A DNA stretch of 64,000 nucleotides from the NCBI RefSeq assembly GCF_024585165.1, contig NZ_CP029008.1, positions 5,909,501-5,973,500 on the forward strand, given 5' to 3'. The DNA comes from Bradyrhizobium sp. WBOS07. GTDB lineage: Bacteria > Pseudomonadota > Alphaproteobacteria > Rhizobiales > Xanthobacteraceae. The translations under genes and the position numbers were made by a program. Below are positions 9,025 through 17,647 of the stretch, one piece after another. The notes below the pieces were generated by a model. It was not told the origin of the DNA. It saw only the letters and a list, made by a program, of their open reading frames with translations, and made no database searches. How positions within the stretch are numbered: the stretch's first letter is position 1; every line of letters begins with the position of its first letter.

Positions 9025-9040
9025 GCGATCAATCTCTGCT

Positions 9041-9158
9041 GTCGTCCCTGCGAACGCAGGGACCCATAGCCCCCGGCTGTGATGGTTACGGAAGGTCTCT
9101 ACCCGCGTGCCGGAACGCGCCGGCACGGCGTATGGGTCCCTGCGTTCGCAGGGACGAC
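9041..9158. repeat. Long palindromic repeat, family D
   Basis: Perfect 28-bp inverted arms (9041-9068 and 9131-9158) that begin GTCGTCCCTGCGAACGCAGG. Each arm itself contains a small hairpin (CCTGCGAACGCAGG). It lies between the binding-protein and ATPase genes of the importer. Confidence 0.92.
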
Positions 9159-9175
9159 GGGTGGAGAAGCCTGCG

Positions 9176-10018
9176 ATGAATCCTGCGACGAAACCCATCG
9201 ACATGCAGCCGTCCGCACATCTGCGCCTGGTGAACGACCGCGCCGGCGATGCATCCGGCATCAAGCTGTCCGGCGTCTCCAAGACCTACCGCACGCGCGA
9301 CGGCGACGTGCCGTCGCTGCGGCCGCTCGACTTCGACATCCACGACGGCGAGTTCTTCGTCGTGGTCGGGCCAAGCGGCTGCGGCAAGTCCACGCTGCTC
9401 AAGCTGATCTCGGGATTGCTGCCGCCGACATCGGGCGAGATCCTGGTCGAGGGCGAGAAGGTGACGACACCGCACGGCAATGTCGGAATCGTGTTTCAGA
9501 ACGCGCTGCTGCTGCCCTGGCGCAACATCCTGGGCAACGTGATGCTGCCGATCGACATGAAGCGGCTGCCGCGGGACAAATATCTCCCTCGCGCCAAGGA
9601 GCTGTTGAAACTGGTCGGGCTCGAAGGCTTCGAGAAGAAGCTACCCTGGCAGCTCTCCGGCGGTATGCAGCAGCGCGCTTCGATCTGCCGCGCGCTGGTG
9701 CATGATCCCAGGATCATGCTGATGGACGAGCCGTTCGGCGCGCTCGATGCGCTGACGCGCGAACGCATGAATGTCGAGCTGATGCGAATCCAGCGCGAGA
9801 CCAGGAAGACGGTGCTCTTGATCACGCATTCGATTCCGGAGGCCGTGTTTCTCGCCGACCGCGTGCTTGTGATGACCGAGCGTCCCGGCGCGATCGCCGC
9901 GATCTACGACGTGCCGCTGCCGCGCCCGCGCTCGCTCGACGTGATGGCTGATCCTGTCTTCACCGAGCTCGTGCAGCGCATCCGCAAGCATTTCTTCTCG
10001 CAAGGTGCGCTGGATTAG
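9176..10018 (+). CDS. ABC transporter ATP-binding protein, SsuB/TauB/NitT type
   Basis: A 280-residue ATPase that powers the importer made by the two preceding genes. Walker A GPSGCGKST is at about residues 65-73, the signature LSGGMQQR near 160, Walker B IMLMDEPFGALD near 180 and the switch His in LLITHSIPEA near 215. The N-terminus has some 25 extra residues before the ABC domain. The ATG at 9176 follows a weak GGAG site. Its order after the binding protein, separated by an inverted repeat, suggests one transcript with uneven expression. Confidence 0.9.
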   Translation: MNPATKPIDMQPSAHLRLVNDRAGDASGIKLSGVSKTYRTRDGDVPSLRPLDFDIHDGEFFVVVGPSGCGKSTLLKLISGLLPPTSGEILVEGEKVTTPHGNVGIVFQNALLLPWRNILGNVMLPIDMKRLPRDKYLPRAKELLKLVGLEGFEKKLPWQLSGGMQQRASICRALVHDPRIMLMDEPFGALDALTRERMNVELMRIQRETRKTVLLITHSIPEAVFLADRVLVMTERPGAIAAIYDVPLPRPRSLDVMADPVFTELVQRIRKHFFSQGALD

Positions 10019-10060
10019 GGCGATGGGATTTTCAATGATCGCATCAAGCGCGGTGCGCTC

Positions 10061-10180
10061 CCTCCCCCGCTTGCGGGGGAGGGTTGGGGAGAGGGTGTCT
10101 CCGCTGGCAAGACTCCCTAAGAGGATAGAACCCTCACCCGCCGCGCTTCGCGCGCCGACCTCTCCCGCAAGCGGGAGAGG
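10061..10180. repeat. Palindromic intergenic repeat, family E
   Basis: Imperfect 120-bp inverted repeat. Left end CCTCCCCCGCTTGCGGGGGA, right end TCTCCCGCAAGCGGGAGAGG, each a hairpin in itself. It fills the 219-nt gap between the ABC ATPase and the enolase-superfamily gene; the rest of the gap shows no clear promoter. Confidence 0.88.
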
Positions 10181-10237
10181 CGAGTCGACCGCGGCCATAC
10201 TGCTCGCACCAAGTCCACCTCATATCGTTGTAGCACC

Positions 10238-11635
10238 ATGTCCCCCCGCCTGAAGCTGCGAGACATCGCTTTCTTCGAACGGCCCGTGCCATTCGCGCGG
10301 CCGTTCCGTTTCGGCGCGATCACGATCAACGCGACGCCGCAGCTGTTCGTGCGGGTCGAGATCGAGGTGGAGGGCAGGGGCGTTGCCGTCGGTGCCAGCG
10401 CCGAGCTGCTGGTGCCGAAATGGTTCGACAAACGGCCGGAGCTGTCGCCGGCGCAGACGGTCGATGGTTTGCGCCGCTCGCTGGAGATCGCGCGCGGGCT
10501 CTATCTGGCGCGCACCGGATACCAGACCGCGTTCGATCTGCATGCCTCCTGCATCGGGGCCCAGGTCGCAACCTGCGCGAAGCAGAACATTCCGTCGCTT
10601 GCCGCGGCCTACGGCCCGGCGGAGATCGACAAGGCGATCCTCGATGCGCTGCTGCGCGGCGTTGAGACCAGCTTCTTCGACGGGATGGCTGCCAACGTCG
10701 CCGGCATCGATGCCCGGCTTGCTCCCGACCTGGGCGAGAGGGAGATCAGGACGTTTCTCTCCGGTCGGGTGCCGCTGCAGCGTGTTGCCATCAGGCATAC
10801 GGTCGGGCTTGACGATGTCGTTGAAGGCGAGGGCGGCGTTGCCGATCGGCACGAGAACGTTGGTGCACGCTACTTCAAGCTCAAGCTGTCGGGCGATCCC
10901 GCTGCCGACGCGGCGCGGCTCGCACGGATCGGCAAGGAACTCGATACGCTGGGTTACGACTACAAGGTGACGCTCGACGCCAACGAGCAGTATGCCGACC
11001 TTGCGGCGTTGCAAGCGCTGATCGACCGGCTCGATCACGACGACGCGCTGCGCACGATTGCTTCGCGCCTGCTCTATGTCGAGCAGCCGATGCCGCGCGA
11101 CATCACGCGGCAATCGCCGCTCGGCGCACTGGCAGATCGCGGTTTCATCATCGACGAAGCGGACGATTCCTACGATGCGTTCCCGGCAGCGCGGGCGCTC
11201 GGCTATCGCGGCATCTCCTCGAAGTCCTGCAAGGGCCTCTACAAGTCGGTCGTCAACGCGACGCGCGCCGAGAAATGGAGCGTGGACGGCGAGAGGTTCT
11301 TCGTCACCGGCGAAGACCTCACCTGCCAGGCCGGACTTGCGGTGCAGCAGGACCTCGCCCTCGGCGCCTTCCTCGGCGTCACCCATGCCGAACGCAACGG
11401 CCATCACTATGTCGACGGCTTTGGCGAGACGCCCGCCGCTGAAGCGCAAGCTTTCGCCCATGCGCATCCCGATCTCTACGCCGATGCCGGGCAGGGCATC
11501 CGGCTCTGTATTCACGACGGCGATCTCCTGACGGGATCGCTTCATGCAGCGGGCTTTGCGACGTCGGTCCATCCGGACTGGTCGGCGCTCCGCCCGCTCG
11601 AACAGCCGACATCACTTCAGGAGTATCCGGCATGA
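10238..11635 (+). CDS. Enolase-superfamily (mandelate racemase-like) sugar-acid enzyme
   Basis: 465 residues. The C-terminal barrel shows the superfamily catalytic pattern: a KLK lysine pair near residue 213-215, a metal Asp in TLDANEQY (about 247), Glu in YVEQPMPRD (about 287), an Asp/Glu in IDEADDSY (about 307) and a lysine in GISSKSCKG (about 330). Such enzymes abstract a proton alpha to a carboxylate (racemases, sugar-acid dehydratases). It is longer than the usual 370-420 residues and does not match a named subgroup I recognise. Its stop overlaps the start of the next gene by 4 nt (ATGA), so they are translationally coupled. The substrate is unknown. Confidence 0.75.
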   Translation: MSPRLKLRDIAFFERPVPFARPFRFGAITINATPQLFVRVEIEVEGRGVAVGASAELLVPKWFDKRPELSPAQTVDGLRRSLEIARGLYLARTGYQTAFDLHASCIGAQVATCAKQNIPSLAAAYGPAEIDKAILDALLRGVETSFFDGMAANVAGIDARLAPDLGEREIRTFLSGRVPLQRVAIRHTVGLDDVVEGEGGVADRHENVGARYFKLKLSGDPAADAARLARIGKELDTLGYDYKVTLDANEQYADLAALQALIDRLDHDDALRTIASRLLYVEQPMPRDITRQSPLGALADRGFIIDEADDSYDAFPAARALGYRGISSKSCKGLYKSVVNATRAEKWSVDGERFFVTGEDLTCQAGLAVQQDLALGAFLGVTHAERNGHHYVDGFGETPAAEAQAFAHAHPDLYADAGQGIRLCIHDGDLLTGSLHAAGFATSVHPDWSALRPLEQPTSLQEYPA

Positions 11636-12783
11636 CCACCCAACGCCTCGGCCTCATCATGAACGGCGTCACCGGCCGCATGGGGCTCAACCAGCATCTG
11701 ATCCGCTCGATCGTGGCGATCCGCGACCAGGGCGGCGTTCGCCTGAAGAACGGCGACCGAATCATGCCCGACCCGATCCTGGTCGGCCGCAGTGCCGACA
11801 AGGTCGAGGCGCTCGCCAGGCGCTTCAACATCACGCGCTGGACCACCGACCTCGATGCCGCGCTCGCCGACAAGAACGACACCATGTTCTTCGACGCCGC
11901 GACCACGCAGGCGCGCCCCGGTCTGCTCACTCAGGCCATCAACGCCGGCAAGCACGTCTATTGCGAGAAGCCGATCGCGACCAATTTCGAGGAAGCCCTC
12001 GAGGTCGTGAAGCTTGCGAACGCCAAGGGCGTCAAGCACGGCACGGTGCAGGACAAGCTGTTCCTGCCCGGCCTGAAGAAGATCGCCTTCCTGCGCGATT
12101 CCGGCTTTTTCGGCCGCATCCTCTCGGTGCGCGGCGAGTTCGGCTATTGGGTGTTCGAAGGCGGCTGGCAGGAGGCGCAGCGGCCGTCCTGGAATTACCG
12201 CAGCGAGGACGGCGGCGGCATCATCCTCGACATGGTCTGCCACTGGCGCTACGTGCTCGACAACCTCTTCGGCAACGTCCAGAGCGTGAGCTGCATCGGC
12301 AACACCGACATCCCCGAGCGTTTCGACGAGCAAGGCACGAAATACAAGGCGACGGCGGACGATTCCGCCTACGCCACCTTCCAGCTCGAAGGCGGCATCA
12401 TCGCCCACATCAACATGTCCTGGGTGACGCGCGTCTATCGCGACGACCTCGTCACCTTCCAGGTCGACGGCACGCTCGGCTCGGCGGTCGCGGGCCTCAC
12501 CGACTGCATGATCCAGGCGCGGCAGGCAACCCCGAGGCCGGTGTGGAATCCCGACGAGAAGCGGCTGCACGATTTCTATGGCGACTGGCAGAGAGTGCCC
12601 GACAATGTCAGCTACGACAACGGCTTCAAAGAGCAGTGGGAGATGTTCATCCGCCACGTCTACGAGGATGCGCCCTACAAGTTCACGCTGCTCGAAGGCG
12701 CCAAGGGCGTGCAGCTCGCCGAATGCGCACTGAAGAGCTGGAAGGAGCGGCGCTGGATCGACGTCGCCCCGATCAAGGCGTGA
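11632..12783 (+). CDS. Gfo/Idh/MocA-family oxidoreductase
   Basis: A 383-residue NAD(P)-dependent dehydrogenase family member. The N-terminal fold has GLIMNGVTGRMG (residues 6-17) for the dinucleotide. The family motif is HVYCEKPIATN near residue 107, whose lysine is usually catalytic. A later GGGIILDMVCHW segment (near 200) carries the usual Asp/His pair. Members oxidise or epimerise sugars, inositols and amino sugars. It is coupled by a 4-nt overlap to the enolase-superfamily gene and followed by a DUF993 gene, which supports a joint sugar pathway. Confidence 0.85.
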   Translation: MTTQRLGLIMNGVTGRMGLNQHLIRSIVAIRDQGGVRLKNGDRIMPDPILVGRSADKVEALARRFNITRWTTDLDAALADKNDTMFFDAATTQARPGLLTQAINAGKHVYCEKPIATNFEEALEVVKLANAKGVKHGTVQDKLFLPGLKKIAFLRDSGFFGRILSVRGEFGYWVFEGGWQEAQRPSWNYRSEDGGGIILDMVCHWRYVLDNLFGNVQSVSCIGNTDIPERFDEQGTKYKATADDSAYATFQLEGGIIAHINMSWVTRVYRDDLVTFQVDGTLGSAVAGLTDCMIQARQATPRPVWNPDEKRLHDFYGDWQRVPDNVSYDNGFKEQWEMFIRHVYEDAPYKFTLLEGAKGVQLAECALKSWKERRWIDVAPIKA

Positions 12784-12810
12784 TGATTGGATAAGTCTCA
12801 ATGTTGAACT

Positions 12811-12894
12811 GTCATTGCGAGGAGCGAAGCGACGAAGCAATCCAGACCGTTGCCGCGGAGGCATTCTGGATTGCTTCGCTTCGCTCGCAATGAC
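12811..12894. repeat. Palindromic intergenic repeat, family F, copy 1
   Basis: 84-bp inverted repeat from GTCATTGCGAGGAGCGAAGC to TCGCAATGAC, with inner arms GAAGCAATCCAG and CTGGATTGCTTC. Other copies are at 43311-43396 (opposite orientation) and 51359-51443. It lies between the oxidoreductase and DUF993 genes. Confidence 0.93.
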
Positions 12895-12912
12895 GGGGAG
12901 AGGTCAGAAGTC

Positions 12913-14103
12913 ATGAACAAGCCCGTCCTGCCGATGTCGTCCCTGTCGCTGAAGCTCCCGAAGGCCGATCGCTCGATCGAAACTTACCGGCTTGCGACCT
13001 CCCGTACCTTCCCCGCAAAGCTCGAAGGCACGCTCAATCGCATCGCTTTCTCGGCCGTGCACACGGTCGTCGATCCCTTCGCGGACAACGATCCCTGGCT
13101 GTCGGCCGCCGTCGATTGGGACAAGACCATCGCCTTCCGCGAGCACGTCTGGGATCTCGGCCTCGGCGTTGCCGAAGCCATGGACACCGCCCAGCGCGGC
13201 ATGGGGCTGGACTGGCCGACCTCGCTGGAGCTGATCACGCGTTCGGTCGGCGCCGCCAAACGCCGCAACGCGCTGGTGTTCTCGGGGGCCGGCACGGATC
13301 ATCTCGCCGTGGAGGATGCCAAGAGCCTCGACGACGTGATCCGCGCCTATGAGGAGCAGGTCTCCGCAGTCGAGAAGGTCGGCGGCCGCATCATCCTGAT
13401 GGCCTCGCGCGCGCTGGCGAAGCTCGGCCGCAATGCCGACGATTACGCCAAGGTCTACGACCGCGTGCTGTCGCAGGTCCGCGAGCCCGTCATCATCCAT
13501 TGGCTCGGCGACATGTTCGATCCGGCGCTGGCGGGCTATTGGGGTTCCAAAGACCTGGACAAGGCGATGGACATTGCGGTCGCCATCATCAACGGCAACG
13601 CCGCCAAGGTCGACGGCGTCAAGGTTTCGCTGCTCGACAAGCAGCGCGAGATCGACATGCGCAGGCGTCTCGACAAGCGCATCAGGATGTATACCGGAGA
13701 CGACTTCAACTATGCGGAGTTGATCGCCGGCGACGAACAGGGTTTCTCGCATGCGCTGCTCGGCATCTTCGATGCGATCGCGCCGGCGGCGTCCTATGCG
13801 CTGTCGCGGCTGGCGGCGGGCGACGAGGCCGGCTTCCACGACGTGCTCGGCCCGACCGTGCCGCTGTCGCGTCATATCTTCAAGGCGCCGACGCGCTTCT
13901 ACAAGACCGGCGTCGTGTTCATGGCCTATCTCAACGGCCACCAGGATCATTTCACCATGGTCGGGGGACAGGAGAGCACGCGCTCCACGCTGCATCTGGC
14001 CGAGCTGTTTCGTCTGGCCGACAAGGCCGGCCTGCTCGCCAATCCTGAACTCGCGACGCAGCGGATGAAAACCGTGCTCGCCACCCGCGGAATCGAATCC
14101 TGA
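12913..14103 (+). CDS. DUF993 family, dihydrodipicolinate synthase-like protein
   Basis: 396 residues, recognised as DUF993 from its overall sequence. The family is grouped with class I (Schiff-base) aldolases such as DapA/N-acetylneuraminate lyase. In VDGVKVSLLD, Lys237 sits where the DHDPS family has its Schiff-base lysine (GIKE-type motif), so an aldolase or dehydratase reaction on a keto-sugar acid is plausible. The ATG at 12913 was chosen because upstream in-frame codons lie in the repeat. Its TGA overlaps the next ATG by one base, so the isomerase is coupled. No member function is known to me. Confidence 0.8.
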   Translation: MNKPVLPMSSLSLKLPKADRSIETYRLATSRTFPAKLEGTLNRIAFSAVHTVVDPFADNDPWLSAAVDWDKTIAFREHVWDLGLGVAEAMDTAQRGMGLDWPTSLELITRSVGAAKRRNALVFSGAGTDHLAVEDAKSLDDVIRAYEEQVSAVEKVGGRIILMASRALAKLGRNADDYAKVYDRVLSQVREPVIIHWLGDMFDPALAGYWGSKDLDKAMDIAVAIINGNAAKVDGVKVSLLDKQREIDMRRRLDKRIRMYTGDDFNYAELIAGDEQGFSHALLGIFDAIAPAASYALSRLAAGDEAGFHDVLGPTVPLSRHIFKAPTRFYKTGVVFMAYLNGHQDHFTMVGGQESTRSTLHLAELFRLADKAGLLANPELATQRMKTVLATRGIES

Positions 14104-14966
14104 TGCGCGACTTTTCGTCCGACCACCGCTGGCTGTCGCTGAACACGGCGACCGTCCGCAAGCAGGGTGATCTCGTCGCCATCATCGAGGCCTGTGCGAA
14201 GCACGGCATCCGGGCCATCGATCCCTGGCGCGACCAGGTCGCAAGCGTCGGCCTTGAGCGCGCCGCCCGCGTGGTGCGCGATGCCGGCCTCGAACTGTCA
14301 GGCTATTGCCGCGGCGGCATGTTCACCTCCGATGCCTCGCGCCGGGGTGAGGTGCGTGACGACAACCGGCGCTGCGTCGACGAAGCCAAGGCGCTGGGCG
14401 CGCCCTGCATCGTCCTCGTCGTCGGCGGCCTGCCGCAATATTCGCGGCCGGGCAGCGCAGCCTCGAAGGACATCGCTGCGGCGCGTGGGCAGGTCGAGGA
14501 AGCGCTCGCCGAGATGCTCGACTACGCCAAGCAGGCGAACCTGCCGCTGGCGATCGAGCCGCTGCATCCGGCCTATGCGGCCGACCGCGCCTGCGTCAAC
14601 ACGACCAAGCAGGCGCTCGATATCTGCGACCGGCTCGATCCTGGCCGCAGCGGCATGCTCGGCGTCGCGCTCGACGTCTATCACATCTGGTGGGACCCCG
14701 AGCTGATGAGCCAGATCGCGCGCGCCGGCCAGGATCGCCTGCTCGCCTTCCATGTCTGCGACTGGCTGGTGCCGACCAGGGACATCCTCAACGACCGCGG
14801 CATGATGGGGGACGGCGTCATCGACATCAAATCGGTGCGTCAAGCCGTCGAAGCGCAGGGCTTTGCCGGCTATTCCGAGATCGAGATCTTTTCCAACGAC
14901 TGGTGGGGCAAGCCCATGGACGAGGTGCTGCGCACCTGCATCGCGCGACACAGGACGGTGGTTTAG
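14103..14966 (+). CDS. Sugar phosphate isomerase/epimerase (xylose-isomerase-like TIM barrel)
   Basis: 287 residues of the AP_endonuc_2/IolE-type barrel. Probable metal ligands are Glu in LAIEPLHP (about 152), Asp in ALDVYHIWWD (about 190), His in LAFHVCDW (about 215) and Glu in SEIEIFS (about 260). These enzymes isomerise or epimerise keto-sugars, or dehydrate inosose. It is the last gene of the 10.2-15 kb run and is coupled to the DUF993 gene. It converges with the P450 gene; the 108-nt gap between them shows no clear terminator. Confidence 0.85.
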   Translation: MRDFSSDHRWLSLNTATVRKQGDLVAIIEACAKHGIRAIDPWRDQVASVGLERAARVVRDAGLELSGYCRGGMFTSDASRRGEVRDDNRRCVDEAKALGAPCIVLVVGGLPQYSRPGSAASKDIAAARGQVEEALAEMLDYAKQANLPLAIEPLHPAYAADRACVNTTKQALDICDRLDPGRSGMLGVALDVYHIWWDPELMSQIARAGQDRLLAFHVCDWLVPTRDILNDRGMMGDGVIDIKSVRQAVEAQGFAGYSEIEIFSNDWWGKPMDEVLRTCIARHRTVV

Positions 14967-15074
14967 CGGTATTATAAGACCGTTACCAGTGCCGTTTCCG
15001 TGCCGAATGTCGAATTATATCAAGTGCTTGGCTACTGTGCATGGGGTTGTTTTCGCAGATTTTGCTGTGCTACC

Positions 15075-16295
15075 TCAGCCGATCGAGCAGGGCACGCTCA
15101 AAAACCCGCGAAACCGCACCCGCCCGCCCCGCACCGGCTTGCCGCTCATGGCATAGTTCGGGAAGCGCGCCAGGAAGCGTGAGATCGCAATCGCCCCTTC
15201 CAGACGCGCCAGCGCCATGCCGGCGCATTGATGCGCGCCGGTGGCGAAGGCGAGATGGCGATTCGGCGCGCGCGCGATGTCGAAGCGTTCAGGGTCGGGA
15301 AACTGCGCGGGGTCGCGGTTGGCCGCGCCGATGCACAGCGTCACCGACGTGCCGGCCTCCAGCATGACGCCGCCCAGCTCGACGCGCTCGGTGGTCATGC
15401 GGTTGCCGAGCTGGTTCGAGCTCTCATAGCGCAGCATCTCCTCGACCGCGGTCTTGATCATGTCGGGATTGTCGATCAGCCGCTGCTTCTGGTCCGGATG
15501 CTGGTCCAGCGCGACGAGGCCGTTGCCGATCAGGTTGGTGGTGGTCTCGTGGCCGGCGTTGAGCAGGAAGATGCAATTGTGCAGCAGCTCCTTCTCGGTC
15601 AGCCGCTCGCCGTTTTCCTCTCCCTGGATCAGGCGCGTCAGCACGTCGCGCTCGGGATTGCCGGGCCTGGCGCGCCGGCGCTCCACCAGCGTTTCGAGAT
15701 AAGCGAGGAAATCCGTCACGGCCTTGTTGCCGCGCGCAGCTGCGCCGGGCGACACCACAGGCTCGAGCGCGCCGAGGATCGCCAGCGACCAGTCGCGCAG
15801 CGGCCCGCGCTCGTCATGGGGCACGTCGAGCAGATTGCCGATCACCTCGATCGGGATGGACGCGGCGAAATCCTCGATCAGCTCGCATCGGCCCTTGGCC
15901 GCGATGGCATCGAGCAGACCGTCGACGAGCTTGATGAGATCGCCCTCCATGCCGGCGATCGCCCGCGGCGACAGCGCGCCCATGATCAGGCGGCGCACGC
16001 GGGTATGCGACGGCGGATCGTTGAAGACGAGGCTGGTGGTGTGATGCTCGTAGAGCGGGGTGTCGCCGTATTTCGGCAAGAACTCGCGCTTCTTGTCCGA
16101 GCTGAACGATTTGGTGTTCTTGTAGGTGGTGACGAGATCGTCATAGCGGGTCAGGAACACGGTGCCGCTGCGCAGGCGCTTGACCGGTTCGTTCTCCCGC
16201 AGTGCACGATAGGTCGGATAGGGGTTGTCGTAGAACTCGGGCGTCAGCTTCTCGAGGTCGAAGCTTGCCGCCAGCTCCTTCGCATCTGCGTTCAT
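15075..16295 (-). CDS. Cytochrome P450 (bacterial class I type)
   Basis: A 406-residue soluble P450 monooxygenase. The I-helix motif AGHETT is at 247-252, the K-helix ExxR pair at Glu286/Arg289 and the heme-binding segment FATGAHQCAG with Cys357 as the thiolate ligand. It needs a separate reductase and ferredoxin; none is adjacent, though an FAD reductase of the right type lies at 1756-2976. The substrate is unknown. It is transcribed away from the two-subunit TPP decarboxylase, and the shared 119-nt region holds a perfect palindrome. Confidence 0.92.
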   Translation of the reverse strand: MNADAKELAASFDLEKLTPEFYDNPYPTYRALRENEPVKRLRSGTVFLTRYDDLVTTYKNTKSFSSDKKREFLPKYGDTPLYEHHTTSLVFNDPPSHTRVRRLIMGALSPRAIAGMEGDLIKLVDGLLDAIAAKGRCELIEDFAASIPIEVIGNLLDVPHDERGPLRDWSLAILGALEPVVSPGAAARGNKAVTDFLAYLETLVERRRARPGNPERDVLTRLIQGEENGERLTEKELLHNCIFLLNAGHETTTNLIGNGLVALDQHPDQKQRLIDNPDMIKTAVEEMLRYESSNQLGNRMTTERVELGGVMLEAGTSVTLCIGAANRDPAQFPDPERFDIARAPNRHLAFATGAHQCAGMALARLEGAIAISRFLARFPNYAMSGKPVRGGRVRFRGFLSVPCSIG

Positions 16296-16346
16296 CCCGT
16301 TATACTCGCCGGTTAAAGCCGTTATGCCGTTTTTGTTGTTCTGATC

Positions 16347-16362
16347 GACGCATGCATGCGTC
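16347..16362. promoter_or_regulatory. Perfect 16-bp palindrome in a divergent promoter region
   Basis: GACGCATGCATGCGTC is fully self-complementary. It lies between the P450 gene (start 16295, minus) and the TPP-decarboxylase gene (start 16415, plus), about 50 nt from each. Its symmetry and place suggest a regulator-binding site controlling both, but no regulator is adjacent. Confidence 0.5.
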
Positions 16363-16414
16363 TACAGTCCTTGCAGCTTAGTCTTGGCACCTTGCTAGCC
16401 GACCGGACAGGAAA

Positions 16415-16957
16415 ATGCACGCCCACGCCGATGCTGCCGACACGGCCCCGAACTGGCCCGACGATATTTTCGCGGCCTTGCAACGCTTCGACGTCCGGCA
16501 GGTGCCTTACGTGCCCGATGCAGGCCATGCGAAGCTGATCAACCGTGTGCTTGCCTCGTCCACGATGCGCGGCATTCCCCTGACCACGGAGGAGGAGGGC
16601 GTGGCGCTGCTTGCGGGCGCCTGGGCCGGCGGACAGCGCGGCGTCTTGCTGATGCAGTCGAGCGGCGTCGGCAATTGCATCAACATGCTGTCGCTGATCC
16701 CGATCCTGCGCTTTCCTTTCCTGACGCTGGTGACCATGCGCGGCGAGTGGGGCGAGTTCAATCCGTGGCAGGTGCCGATGGGATCGACCACCCAGGGCGT
16801 GTTCGAGCTCTCGGGCGTCCAGGTGCTGCGTGCCTCGCACGCGGCTGAGGTGCCGGCCGTGTTGGAGGCCGCTGCATCGCAGGCCTACAACGCGCTGACG
16901 CCGACCGCCGTCCTCCTGTCGCAGCGCCTGATCGGCGCCAAGGTTTTCACCAAATGA
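16415..16957 (+). CDS. TPP-dependent decarboxylase alpha subunit (sulfopyruvate/phosphonopyruvate decarboxylase type)
   Basis: 180 residues matching the N-terminal (PYR) TPP-binding domain of thiamine enzymes. TTEEEGVALLAGAWAGG (residues 57-73) contains the glutamate that activates TPP; LLMQSSGVGNCINM follows. It resembles ComD of sulfopyruvate decarboxylase and the N-half of phosphonopyruvate decarboxylase. A ribosome site (AGGAAA) precedes the ATG. The stop overlaps the beta subunit start by 4 nt. No coenzyme M, taurine or phosphonate genes are near, so the 2-oxo acid substrate is open. Confidence 0.85.
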   Translation: MHAHADAADTAPNWPDDIFAALQRFDVRQVPYVPDAGHAKLINRVLASSTMRGIPLTTEEEGVALLAGAWAGGQRGVLLMQSSGVGNCINMLSLIPILRFPFLTLVTMRGEWGEFNPWQVPMGSTTQGVFELSGVQVLRASHAAEVPAVLEAAASQAYNALTPTAVLLSQRLIGAKVFTK

Positions 16958-17544
16958 GCAAGGCCAATCTCCTCGACCGCCGTCAGGTGGTCTCCACGCT
17001 GCTGGCGAACCGCAAGGACGTCGTGGCGATCGGCGGCCTGGGTGCCTCCACCAACGACATGTGCGCGGCGGGCGACCATGCCCGCAACTTTTACCTCTGG
17101 GGCGGCATGGGCGGCGCGGCGATGATCGGCCTCGGCCTCGCATTGGCGCAGCCGAAGCTGCCGGTATTGGTCATCACCGGCGACGGCGAGATGCTGATGG
17201 GCATGGGCAGCCTTGCCACGATCGGCCTGCAGAAGCCGTCCAATCTCTCGATCGCGGTGCTCGACAACGAGGCCTATGGCGAGACCGGTGGCCAAACCAG
17301 CCACACCTCGGCCGCCGCCGACCTGGTCGGCGTCGCCCGCGCCTGCGGCATCAACGACAGCCGGGCTGTCACGACCATGGCCGAGGTCGAGGCCTTCGCC
17401 AAAGCCGTCCATGACGTCTCGGGCGGGCCGCGCTTTGCCAATGTGAAGATCGACAGCGCCGGCCTGGAGCGGATCTTGCCGACCCGCGACGGGACCTACA
17501 TCGTCAACCGGCTGCGCGGCGACCTCGGCTTCCAGCCGATCTAA
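16954..17544 (+). CDS. TPP-dependent decarboxylase beta subunit (sulfopyruvate/phosphonopyruvate decarboxylase type)
   Basis: 196 residues forming the C-terminal (PP) TPP-binding domain. The TPP/Mg motif runs from GDG (76-78) to Asn105 with 26 residues between, as expected. The segment DNEAYGETGGQTSHT is characteristic of phosphonopyruvate and sulfopyruvate decarboxylases. With the preceding subunit it should form an alpha/beta enzyme that decarboxylates a 3-substituted pyruvate to an aldehyde. Coupled by ATGA overlap. The split into two genes is as in archaeal ComDE; the single-chain phosphonate enzymes are fused. Confidence 0.86.
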   Translation: MSKANLLDRRQVVSTLLANRKDVVAIGGLGASTNDMCAAGDHARNFYLWGGMGGAAMIGLGLALAQPKLPVLVITGDGEMLMGMGSLATIGLQKPSNLSIAVLDNEAYGETGGQTSHTSAAADLVGVARACGINDSRAVTTMAEVEAFAKAVHDVSGGPRFANVKIDSAGLERILPTRDGTYIVNRLRGDLGFQPI

Positions 17545-17647
17545 GCGGTCCGTCCATCCCTTGCCGAACGCCTGCACGCGGGTCCTGTAGGCTCGATCAA
17601 ATTCCATTGATTCCAGGTCGCATGCAGGTTGCGCTGCAATATAGTGC

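Noticed and set aside
10061..10180. Possible insertion-sequence ends
   Set aside because: The inverted arms enclose only about 80 bp without any transposase frame and no target duplication is evident; it fits a short palindromic repeat.
14967..15074. Terminator between the isomerase and P450 genes
   Set aside because: No stem with a U-rich tail could be found in the 108 nt.
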